From Pyrrhosoma nymphula (taxonomy: Eukaryota > Arthropoda > Insecta > Odonata > Coenagrionidae), in the NCBI GenBank assembly GCA_963573305.1, contig OY754339.1, positions 12,695,941 through 12,759,940 on the forward strand: a DNA stretch of 64,000 nucleotides, in the 5' to 3' direction. The notes beneath the pieces were generated by a model. That model was not told the DNA's origin. It made no database searches and saw only the letters and a program-made list of their open reading frames with translations. Made by a program: the position numbers and the translations under genes. Below are positions 45,597-56,200 of the stretch, one piece after another. Within the stretch, counting starts at the first letter, position 1; each line of letters begins with the position of its first letter.

Positions 45597-46834
45597 AAAT
45601 GAAAAATGCAGCAAATTAAACAGGGTAAAATGAGAAAAAGCGGAATAAAAGGAAACAAGGCATTAGGAGGACGGGCGTGAAGTCGTTCACTGCAATACAA
45701 TAGGAATACGTGACAAAATGGAAGAATTAACAGAATTAGTAACAGGAATATGGAAGAAGCTCGTGAGCTGCGATAAAAACTGTAGGCAATCAAAACTTAC
45801 GGAGGACGGTGACCGGGGAGTGTATACTTTCGCGACTGCCCGGAAGAAGTCGTGGAGGAGAGACTCCTCCGTCCGGTGGTTCCTCAGCCACGATCTAAGG
45901 CTGAGGTATCCAAGGAGGTGTTCACGGGACCGGCCGGAACGGGGAGGGTTTTCTTTGACGTCCCTCCGCAGCCGCTCGATAGTTTGTGTCTGAGCGCCTG
46001 AGGAGGAATCGACGAAATTAAGGGAGTGGTTTACGTTAAGGTGAAGGTATTAGGGATTTTAGGATAATCCCCGGTATCCCTTCCAACAATCGCTGATGAT
46101 TGTAGTACCGGGGAGGATATTTTCTTCAATGGTGGTCAGGAGTGTGCCGGCGCTCCGGTTGGGAACCGGAACGACAAAGGCCCTGCCACTGCCTCTCTCC
46201 ACCCCGCCGAACACCCAATTCCCAACCCTGAGTCGCCCGACGTTGAATTTCCGGTGGCCAACATGGCTTTCGTCCATTTCGACGGTTTTTCCCGGACCTC
46301 CAATCTTAGATTCAGTCGAAAAGAGTTCAGCATAGCAAACCTCTCGCACAAAGTTGCACCAGTCAGTGGACGTTTTGCGAGAGATTTGCAGCTCCCGCTC
46401 TGCCCACCGGTAAGAAAATACCCAAAGGAGGATGGGAAAGGTTATTAGGATGGTGGTGTGGGAAGGAAGCCGGACCCGCTCTAGCCAAGTATCTGTTGGC
46501 AATGAGGAAATTTTTCACAACATGCCCGTGCTAAAGAGTTAAAGTTACGCTGAGACACAGTAGAAGATGCACCGCCATTCAATTCCTTCCCTTTGAATCG
46601 CGACATGCGAAATTGGCACCTCCTTGGACGTGCACGGCGGTCATGGGACAGTCTACGACAAAACCACTCCCCTTTGTCCTCCCTGAACTTCAATGTATGG
46701 CCACACTTGCCACAAAGCTGCCCCTTAATGGGCAAAATGCAGCCATGTTCCTCTAACAATTTTAACCCGTCCTCCTCAGAAAGAAATGTCCTCGCCGCAG
46801 AGATGTACGAAAATGAACAGGAATTACAATTCAT
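45597..46834 (-). pseudogene. IS1595-like (Merlin) transposase, unit B, catalytic residues kept
   Basis: Minus strand from about 46834: FLSEEDGLKLLEEHGC and a zinc ribbon (CGKCGHTLKF...WFCRR). A frame change near 46490 leads to IGGPGKTVEMDESHVGHRKF (first Asp), VFGGVERGSG, ILPGTTIISDCWKGYRGLS (second Asp). A stop and shift near 46059 come before FVD...TQTIER (acidic third position) and the Lys/Pro-rich DVKENPPRSGRS stretch deleted in unit A. Family role: DDE transposase of Merlin elements, related to bacterial IS1595/ISXO2. Two frame breaks make it inactive, but it is the best-preserved of the three copies. Confidence 0.87.
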
Positions 46835-46879
46835 AATGGACGGAAAGGAAAATGAAATAATTAAATTGAAAAGAAAAGG

Positions 46880-47329
46880 TTGAACTTAAAAGCGGCAAAC
46901 GAACACTGAGACATACAGATGCACACGTAAATCGGGATATAGATGGAGATGATAGAACACGGATTGATGGAAAGCACTACTAATGTGATACACAGTCGAA
47001 TTCAGACGAAGTCACTGGAAACGTAGAATGATGAGATTTCTCTGAACCAAGCACATACGGGTCAGTGAGATAGGTAAGGGATGGGAAAGTAGGTTGTGTA
47101 AATGGAGGGGGTTGTATGGTGTTATAGACAGGGCCAGTTAAATAGCATAGAATACTGAAGGGATAGCGTAAAATGGGTTAAAAGCGCATGGATAACTGTC
47201 CTGAGATACGCCCACCTGAGATAGGGGAATGGGAAAAGAGTTGACGTGGAGAATAGCGGTCGATTTAAAATAAAGCCGAAACATTTCAAGGAATGTAAGC
47301 AAAAAGGAGAGGTTTAATAGCAAGAAGAC
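46880..47329. other. Non-coding part of composite unit B
   Basis: Collinear with 26290-26745 in unit A. No gene. Confidence 0.5.
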
Positions 47330-48600
47330 GATATATTCGTGAATGGTACATCTAAGGAAAGATATTTCCATGAAAAAATACCTGAAAATCCCGTGCCGCC
47401 TTTAAATAGAATTGGTGCCCTCGTGAGATAAAGTGGTCATTTTGAGTGGCAAGGGGTCGTTTCCGCAGGATGAGTGTTACATATTTGTGAATGGTACATC
47501 GAAGGGATGATATTTCCATGAAAAAATACCTGAATATCCCGTGCCGCCTTTAAGTAGAATTGGTTCACTCTTGAGATAGAGGTGTCATTTTGAGTGGCAA
47601 GGGGTCGTTTCCGCAGGATGAGTGTTACATATTCGTGAATGGTAAATCCAAGGGAAGATATTTCCATGGAAAAATACCTGAAAATCCCGTGCCGCCTTTA
47701 AGTAGAATTGGTGCCCTCTTGAGATAGAGAGGTCATTTTTAGTGGCAAGGGATCGTTTCCGCAGGATTAGTGTTACATATTCGTGAGTGGAAGAATGTAA
47801 GGAAGATATTTCCATGAGAAAATACCTGAAAATCCCGTGTCGCCTTTAAGTAGAATTGGTTCCCTCTTGAGATAGAGGTGTCATTTTGAGTGGCAAGGGG
47901 TCGTTTCCGCAGGATGAGTGTTACATATTCGTGAATGGTAAATCCAAGGGAAGATATTTCCATGGAAAAATACCTGAAAATCCCGTGCCGCCTTTAAGTA
48001 GTATTGGTGCCCTCTTGAGATAGAGAGGTCATTTTTAGTGGCAAGGGATCGTTTCCGCAGGATTAGTGTTACATATTCGTGAATGGAAGAATGTAAGGAA
48101 GATATTTCCATGAGAAAATACCTGAAAATCCCGTGTCGCCTTTAAGTAGAATTGGTTCCCTCTTGAGATAGAGGTGTCATTTTGAGTGGCAAGGGGTCGT
48201 TTCCGCAGGATGAGTGTTACATATTCGTGAATGGTAAATCCAAGGGAAGATATTTCCATGGAAAAATACCTGAAAATCCCGTGCCGCCTTTAAGTAGAAT
48301 TGGTGCCCTCTTGAGATAGAGAGGTCATTTTTAGTGGCAAGGGATCGTTTCCGCAATATGAGTGTTAAATATTCGTGATTGGAAGAATGTAAGAAAGATA
48401 TTTCCATGAAAAAATACCTGAAAATCCCGTGCCGCCTTTAAATAGAATTGGAGCCCTCGTGAGATAAAGAGGTCGTTTTGAGTGGCAAGGGGTCGTTTCC
48501 GCAGGATGAGTGTTACATATTCGTGAATGGTACATCCAAGGGAAGATATTTCCATGGAAAAATACCTGAAAATCCCGTACCGCCTTTAAGTAGAATCAGT
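47330..48600. repeat. 148-bp tandem repeat, about 9 copies (unit B)
   Basis: GATATTTCCATG recurs at about 47362, 47511, 47659, 47807, 47955, 48103, 48251, 48399 and 48547. Two monomer types alternate (GAGAGGTCATTTTTAGTGG versus GAGGTGTCATTTTGAGTGG), giving a 296-bp dimer unit. Each monomer opens a minus-strand frame of about 75 codons starting MEISSL. The period is not a multiple of three, so the frames are probably accidental. Confidence 0.93.
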
Positions 48601-49635
48601 GGTAGAAAAGGTTGGTACACTACTGTTGGAGGTTAATAGAAAGCGTTATTTTCGTGTGTAAGTACCTAATGTGTTGGAGGTAATTTTCTAAACCCAGGCT
48701 GTGGTAGTTAATCTTTCAGGATGATACTGATCCTGAAAATTTTTAACGAAAAAAAAACGGTAATTATGAACACCGCGCCGGGTTTCCCTCCTCCTCTCAC
48801 ATTTTTAATATTTTAACGATTTTATCACATCAAATTATACATCGAAACTAAATCACATTCCTTTAGAAAGTATTGTTACATAGTTCTGATGTAAAATATT
48901 CAACATGAGCAACTTAAACTTAAATCACCATTAATAGCGTTTTGAAATATATCTTATAGCTGAGGAACTAACCTTCTTTATTGTTCACTGATTGGAATTT
49001 AAGTATAATTACATCACAAGTTATTTTTTGTTCATTTTATAACATTATATTGTGAATCTAGTATAAATGCTGAACATTTCTTGAGTCAAATAACTACCAA
49101 CCTGCATTACCAGGAGTAGCAACTTGCATTTAAATCATTGGTTATGTTAGGAAAATATAACTCTGGTGGAAAACTTTTCTAAATCAATCCTTCATTCGCA
49201 CTACACAGTAAGATGAAAGATACTTATAAATTATCAAATAATATTTTAACCATGGCATCATGAGCATACTCGCCCAGAGTTACGGGATGATTTGTCCACT
49301 AGGATGATACAATCAATTATGGGTGCAGAAAATAACTATTATAATATTCAAATACAACAACGTTTAAGCAAAGCACAATGAGGAATCCAAACAAAAGCAA
49401 AACATACTACACATTCGCGATCTTTTTGATATCGTTAAACATCACAATCGTGTGTAATAATGAATTATGATTAAAAAATACCCCCATCAAATCTTCATAT
49501 CAACAAAGATATCAAAAATGTAACCAAAATACAATCGAGATTTTCAGTAAATAACATGGGAACTTACATATAACTCTTGATATTTATATTCATGAATTAC
49601 ATTAAAACTATACTCAATACCCATAATATACTTAT
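48601..49635. other. AT-rich distal part of composite unit B
   Basis: Collinear with 27001-28156; no gene. It runs without interruption into unit C at 49620-49645, giving the empty site for the P-like insertion. Confidence 0.6.
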
Positions 49636-49639
49636 ATGC

Positions 49640-50276
49640 CCGTTAGTAATTATAACTCAATAACACCATAAAAGTTAACCAAATAGTTCAAAATACTGTA
49701 AACAAAGCCAAAGGTCTCACTGCGTTCTAGAAAAAATGCTTGTGAGTTAGACACTGCGACTTTCGTTATTCTCATGTTGAGAACCCGCCAGATTTAAATA
49801 CCTCGTGCGTGCACGTAATGCAATTTACCTGAAAACATCCCGTAGCATAGAACCTTAAGGCTATAAGTAGCTGGTTTATTGGTGATATAGGATAGTTTCT
49901 TCTATTGGGCCTTAGTAATCTGTTCCTAATCCTGCCGAGAACGAAATCAACGGCAGGCTTAGATAATCTAAATCGGAGTTTAAATTCGTTTTCTTCGTAC
50001 AGATTGCACGGGTTTAATTCAAGTGGTCTGTGGTTGGCTCTTAAGTTAAAATAATCAAGGATTACTTCTACATCCTCGTCTGATGAGTACAATATGTCCG
50101 CCATTTCGTTTGATTGTGGATTTGATCGCCCAAAATCTACGATCAACTGGAACAACGATTTTGATCTCTGATAATCACTGAGTGTCGTTGGTGAAACCCA
50201 ATCAACGAAATCACTGATTAACTCGAGGGTTGATCAATGGTCAGGCGTTGATTGTCGTTGGTGACACCGGGTCTTA
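49640..50276 (-). pseudogene. PIF/Harbinger transposase N-terminal fragment, unit C
   Basis: The minus frame 49772-50155 keeps the Harbinger N-terminal domain: MFQLIVDFGRSNPQSNEMAD, FKLRFRLSKPAVDFVLGRI, and RRNYPISPINQLLIALRFYA then TGCFQ. No catalytic domain. Preserved better than the unit B copy. Confidence 0.75.
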
Positions 50277-50316
50277 AGTTTGCAATAACATGTATCATTG
50301 CGAGCATGTTCTGAAA

Positions 50317-51200
50317 TCACTCCCAATTCTCATGTGTAACTGGCAAATTTTCCACAAGCAGTGCTACTTGCATTTTCACTTCATCATCAAATTGAGTATC
50401 CACATCACAACTTTCAGGGCAGAAATCCCTTGACAAGGTATCAGCAATGTACAAATATTTACCCGGGGTATGCACTACCTGTAGACGGTATGGCTGTAGC
50501 TTTAGCATCATTCTTTGTAATCTTGATGGAATTTTGTGAAGTGGTTTGTGGAATAATCCGATTAAAGGTTTATGATCCGTCTCCTCCCGGACGTAATCCC
50601 TTCCTAATATATATTGGTTCAATTTTTCTGCACAAAAGCATATGGCTTCTTAATTTGGGAATATCTACTTTGTGTGTCTGTCATTGCCCGAGAAGCATAG
50701 GCTATAGGCCGGCCCTCTTGAAGCAACGTAGCTCCAATCCCTATTGAACTTGCATCAACACTCAATGATAGTTCAAAGTTAGGATCATAAAAACCAAATA
50801 CTGGTGCCCGGGTTAATGCAGCCTTCAAATCACAAAATTGTTTTATCCTGGTGCTCACTCCAAAGAAAGTGAAAATCATTTCTTAACAGTTCCCACATCG
50901 GAACACTCCTCACTGAAAAATGTTTCATAAATTTGGACACGTAATTGAACATACCTAGTATTCTTTGCAATAACTTTTTACCTGTGGGAGGTTTCAAGGT
51001 ATTAATTGCCTTTACCTTTTCTTTATCAATCGATGTTCCCTGAGAAGCAAATGTGTGACCTAAGAAAGTGATTTTTTCAGCCAAGAAAACACACTTATTT
51101 GGATTGAATTTGATACCACTACAATTTGCGGCCTTCAGCACCTTAATTAAAACCGGATTTACTTCCTCTTTAGTATCTCCTCCAATTTCCAACCAAAATA
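50317..51200 (-). pseudogene. Ty3/gypsy RT-RNase H fragment, unit C
   Basis: Same content and piggyBac junction as the unit B copy: NPNKCVFLAEKITFLGHTF, GMFNYVSKF, LSVDASSIGIGATLLQEG, HKPLIGLFHKPLHKIPSRLQ, YLYIADTLSRDF. Frame breaks near 50870 and 50625. No catalytic RT box. Confidence 0.9.
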
Positions 51201-51347
51201 TATCAATCATTATGGATAGCGGCTAATTTATCGTTTTCCTTACTTTGGGCCCTAGTATCTTTGTCGTCAAAGCGTATGAATCTCATGATTTTTTAAAAAT
51301 CTTTTCCGGGACATAGATGCTGTGAAAAACGTTCTACGAATGCTAGT
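51201..51347 (-). pseudogene. piggyBac fragment Y, unit C, part 1 (split by LINE)
   Basis: Matches 43736-43880; interrupted at 51347 by the F1 LINE. The other half resumes at 57080. Confidence 0.75.
51335..51347. repeat. Target-site duplication, left copy (F1 LINE copy 2)
   Basis: TACGAATGCTAGT; repeated at 57080-57092 and present once in units A and B. Confidence 0.9.
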
Positions 51348-51770
51348 CACCCCTGCGGGTAGGGGGATGGAGAATACTCCCGCAGTATCCCTGCTTGTCG
51401 TAAGAGGCGACTAAAAGGGCGGGGAGAAAACCTCGATAATAAACCCCCTGTGAAGCTTGGGTAGCGTCCGGACAGCCTTGTGGGTCAACTGTCTGTGTGA
51501 GGCGATACCAGCTAGCCTTAGATCCACCCATGTGTTTGCCGTGCATGGAGACCCGTAAAGGGGAGAAGGGGATCCTGGTGGGTGAGTTCTTCGGCACCCA
51601 GCCGGGTTTCGGATGCCCGGTATGGGCCGGAGTGCAACAAACCACTTTGGCCCCGGATTCCCTGTAAACGGGCGGCCGGGGGCTAGCCACCCTCGGTCAA
51701 CCGGCTTTCCGATAAGTTCGGTGGCGAGTGCTAGGGAGGTGGGGCTCTACGTAGGGCGGTCAGAGGTGAC

Positions 51771-51912
51771 CGGGTTGGTGGGCCCGGGACATCGAAGACC
51801 CAACCCGAAACAGACAACCACCTCTAAGGTGCTATATTCCTCGGGTTGGTGGGCCCGGGACATCGAAGACCCAACCCGAAACAGACAACCACCTCTAGGG
51901 TGCTATATTCCT
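51771..51912 (+). repeat. 71-bp tandem duplication in the F1 LINE leader
   Basis: CGGGTTGGTGGGCCCGGGAC begins at 51771 and again at 51842; the two 71-bp copies differ at very few positions (CTCTAAGG versus CTCTAGGG). Confidence 0.9.
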
Positions 51913-51930
51913 CGGGTAGCCCTGGCGACC

Positions 51931-52002
51931 GCACCGGTTTGCGGTGCGGCGTCCCGTATGTGTGGCTCCGTGGTGGGTGTGGAGCCCGGGGGACGAATGT
52001 AT
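51931..52002 (+). promoter_or_regulatory. Conserved twin-hairpin block upstream of LINE ORF1
   Basis: Hairpin 1: GCACCG (51931-51936), loop GTTTG, CGGTGC. Hairpin 2: GGCTCC ... GGAGCC (about 51963-51986). The same arrangement lies at 2586-2641, at 15249-15300 in family F2 with different but still pairing stem bases, and in weaker form near 59562-59612. Probably a structured RNA element in the leader; role unknown. Confidence 0.65.
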
Positions 52003-52012
52003 CAAATTTGGT

Positions 52013-53177
52013 ATGGAAGAAAATCCTCCACCAAAACCCAAAAGACCCCGTCCGGACACGGATGGGGGAAGGTTTGTTTGTGCAGTGTGCAGAAAATACC
52101 TCGTGATGAGGAGTACTAGAGAGGGTGAATCTCTAAAAAAGCTATCCCCTTTCCTCATGCGGAAGCTTTTTACGGCACTGGTTCCTGGTGAGCTTTTAAT
52201 GGCCAAAAAGATGCGGGATGGAAATATCCTGATTCATACATCCAATGATATACAGAGTCTGAGACTGTTAGACCTGAAGTCATTTAATGATATTCCTGTG
52301 GCTGTCGAGGCTCATCGCTCCCTCAATTCATGTCGAGGAGTCGTTAGCCACTACGACTTGTTATATGTCGATGACAACGAAATAGCGAAAGAAATGGCCC
52401 CACAAGGAGTCACTGATGCTCTCCGTATCACCAGAAGGCAAAATGGCGAAAATCAACGCACCGCGTCTGTAATTTTAACATTCGGTCTCGAAAAACTCCC
52501 TGATCGTGTTTTCGTTGGATACGAAGCGGTCCCAGTCAGACCCTTCATTCCAAACCCAATGCGATGCTTCCAGTGTCAACACTTTGGACATATTGCGACC
52601 AGATGTGAGGGCAAGGCCACCTGCCCTCGTTGTGGCAAAGCAAAGCATGATAGTGACGAGTGTGAGTCAGAACCGTTTTGCGTTAATTGCGAGGGCAAAC
52701 ACCCAGTGTACTCTCGCGATTGTCCCAAAATGAAAGAAGAAAGGAAAATAATGGAAATAAAAACTGGAAAAAATACCCTACCTAGAGGCAAGGAAGAAGT
52801 ATCGCACCCTCGTGGCGCCTACCTTCTCCCGCTCTTTTGCCTCAGTAGCACAAGTCCCAGAGAAGAAATATGTTACTACTGAAACGCAAACAGAACTGCC
52901 AACAAATTTTGAGAAATCTGTGGAAACCACATCAAGAAACATGGCGGATAATGGAAGTGCAGCGAACAATAAAATTAAAAATTCGGGCTCTCCTAAGGAG
53001 AACCCAGCTAAATCTTCCGGGGTCACGCCGGCTAGGCGTGGAAAAACACCTTCCCCCGGACCCTCAGGTGAGGCAAAACAAAATAAGCCTGAGGCAATGG
53101 AGGAGGACGAAGGTCCCTCTGAGACTGAGGTCCACCTCGCAAGAACAAAGGAGAAGATCCGAATAAGACGGAAATAA
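52013..53177 (+). pseudogene. F1 LINE ORF1 (copy 2), one frameshift
   Basis: From ATG 52013 (MEENPPPKPKRPRPD), through GESLKKLSPFLMRKLF, VRPFIPNPMRCFQCQHFGHI and ATRCEGKATC, to the zinc knuckles CPRCGKAKHDSDEC and CVNCEGKHPVYSRDC. A shift near 52770, in an A-rich stretch (GGAAAAAATACC), moves the frame; the C-terminal part continues at 52800-53177 (VAPTFSRSFASVAQ, Pro/Ser-rich, ending RRK). One indel separates this from an intact ORF1. ORF2 starts 66 bp downstream. Confidence 0.88.
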
Positions 53178-53243
53178 ACGGAGTTGGACTACTTGCTTTT
53201 AACTCATATTCTTTTAATTATTATCTATTTATTTAATTTATTA

Positions 53244-56200
53244 ATGGTTTTTATCTTGCAGTGGAACTGCAACGGTTTTTATCGGCATAAGGAGGAGATA
53301 GATGTTTTAATACGAGATTTTAGACCCTCCTGTATTTGTCTACAGGAGACCCATTTTAAAGGCAAAGACAATAGTGTTTTAAAGGGATACACAGTATTTA
53401 GATTTGACGACACCAGCGGGCAACGAGCCCAAGGTGGAGTTGCAGTGGCGATACGCGAGACCATATACACCTCCCGTATCCAACTGGAAACACCGTTCCA
53501 GGCGGTAGCGGTGGTTGTTAACACGCCTAATAGAATAACGTTGTGTAATGTATACCTTCCTGAGGGTGCACCAGTAACTCGATGCAACCTCGAAGCTCTA
53601 GTACGACAGCTGCCCAGTCCTTTCATCCTTTTGGGCGATTTTAATGCCCATGACTCCCTATGGGGAAGCCCAAATACGCAGTACAACAGAAGAGGACGGA
53701 TTTTATCAGATTTTATTAATGATTTTAACCTTTATTTATTAAATAACCGGGAAAAAACCCGATTTAACAGTTTTAATGGGGAGTTTTCCTCCATAGATCT
53801 TTGCATAAGCTCAAGCAATCTGATGAACGAGTTAACTTTGTCCGTTCATGCCGATCTATGTGGCAGCGATCACTTTCCTATTTTTGTCAACAAAAACTCA
53901 GATTTTAACATAAATTTTTACAGACCAGTGAACTGGGTTTTACAAAGAGCCGATTGGAAAAATTTTAAACGTGAATTTTATTATAAGCACGACAGCAGAC
54001 GTGATTCCTTATGCAACATGGATAAACTCTCGAATGCTATTGCCAGTGCGGCAAAGTGCAGCGTACCTCAAACATCTGGCCGTGCTCCTCGAGCACCCGT
54101 GCCCTGGTGGAACGAGAACTGCGCAAATGCAATTAGACTTCGTAAGAGAGCGTTGCGGATTTTTAACAAATACCCAACAGCAAGAAATCTAGCCTCTTTC
54201 CGACGCCTACGAGCCAAAGCTCGACAGGTCGTGAGGGAGGCCAAAAGGACATCCTGGAAGGAATACGTGTCCAGCATAAACCACCGGACACCGATCGCTG
54301 AAGTGTGGACTAAGGTGAGGTGCATATCAGGATCTGATCAGCGACATAGCGTCTCATGTTTGAAGGTTGGAGACCGGGTGGTCACATCCCCTCGGGATAT
54401 ATGTGAAGCTTTCGGAAAACAACTTGCCAGGGTCTCCAGCAATGAAAACTATGATGCTGCCTTTGCAGCTGTAAAAGAGCGGATGGAAAAGGTCTGCATC
54501 AACTTCCGTGAGGCGCGTGTACCTGCGGATTACAACGAACCCTTTTCCTACTGGGAGCTGACGTCCGCTATTGCAGACTCCCGGAACACCTCCCCAGGAC
54601 TAGACAGGATCCACAATGCCTTCCTCCGTAACCTTCCGGAGGCAGCTTTGGTGGAGACCCTACAAACCTTCAACCAGTTATGGTTGGAGGGCTCTTTTCC
54701 TCAGTCCTGGAGGGAGTCTGCGGTGATACCAATCCCTAAGCAAGGAAAGGACAGATCGAACCCAGATAGCTACAGACCCATCTCCCTTACGAGCTGCCTA
54801 TGCAAACTAATGGAGCGAATGGTTAATCGTCGGCTAGTTTGGTGCCTGGAGCGGCGAAACCTCCTCTCCAGCATCCAATGCGGATTTAGACGCGGCCGAT
54901 CAACCACCGATCATTTGGTTCGTGCGGACAATTTCATTCAAGAAGCCTTCCTTCTTCGTCAACATGTCGTTGCTGTCTTCTTCGATCTGGAGAAGGCATA
55001 CGACAGAGTCTGGAGGCAGAAGATTTTAAAGGTCTTGCATGATTGGGGTTTTAGGGGATGTTTACCCATTTTTATTAAAAACTTTTTAACTAAACGCAGT
55101 TTTAAAGTTCGAATCGGGCAATATATGTCGGAATATTACCCTTTGCAAAACGGAGTACCACAGGGATCCGTTTTGAGCGTAACGCTGTTTGCGATCGCGA
55201 TTAATGATGTGGCAGAGCATATCAAAGCACCGGTAATGGGGTCTCTGTTCGTAGACGATCTTGCGATCTTTTGCAGATCGCCCAAGCTAGTCAGCGCCGC
55301 AAGACAAATTCAGCTGACCCTGAATAAGCTCAAAACCTGGTCTGAAACCAATGGCTTTCGTTTCTCGGCGGAGAAGACCAAATGTATCCATTTTCACCGG
55401 TTGCGAGGGATACACATCCCACCGCCTTTACGTATGGGGAATACAAACCTTGCATACGTCCAAGAAATAAGGTTCCTCGGTATGATTTTAGACTACCGAT
55501 TGAATTGGCGAGAACATATTAGGTTTTTAAAGGACAGATGTTTGAAAAGTTTAAATATTTTAAGGTTTTTATGCAATACGACATGGGGCGCAGACCGAAC
55601 TACTCTTATCTCTTTGTACCGTGCCTTAGTACGGTCAAGACTGGATTACGGTTCAGTAGTATATTCATCGGCTCGGGAATCATATTTACGACCGTTGTCA
55701 ACGGTACATAATGCTGGGCTCCGGTTGGCAATAGGCGCTTTTCGCACATCGCCAGTTGTGAGTATCTACACGGATTCTGGAGAGCCTCCGCTGAACGTTC
55801 GGAGAAACATACTGATGTGCAACTATGTTGCAAAGATTTTATCTACAAAGGAACATCCTTGTTTAAATATTGTTTTTAAACCTCGTTTTAAAAATATTTA
55901 CGATAGACGAGCACGATCAACCAAACCGCTTAGTGTGCGATTCGGGTCCTTTAACGATGACTGCGGTGTCTCGATACCCGACTTAAACCCAGTTGGATAC
56001 CTTAGAATACCTCCATGGCAAGTGCCACATCCAGTCTGTAACTTAAGCTTACAAAGATATTCTAAGTCTTCCACTTCTCCTATGGAATACCAAAGCTATT
56101 TTCAGGAGATCATTAACACTCGCCCCGGCTTCATCCCCGTCTACACAGACGGCTCTAAGTCGGAAGAAGCATGTGCGTGTGCGATTTCTTCCCAGCACCA

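Larger units (their letters stand above)
42173..49635. repeat. Composite tandem unit B, period about 7.46 kb
   Basis: The same order of parts as unit C follows at +7463/7464 bp: the Harbinger frame end (42692 and 50155) and the gypsy frame end (43746 and 51210) both give this offset. Unit A (22880-28156) is the preceding copy, separated now by the 14-kb P-like insert. Confidence 0.88.

Noticed and set aside
47437..48555. Series of overlapping 74-76 codon minus-strand frames starting MEISSL or MEISFL
   Set aside because: They follow the 148-bp repeat and each starts in a new frame because the period is not divisible by three; no sign of selection for coding.
53184..53243. Upstream in-frame extension of the intact LINE ORF2
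   Set aside because: Its residues are hydrophobic and AT-derived, absent from the other F1 copies, where ORF2 starts at the M-x-F-x-LQWNCNGFY methionine.
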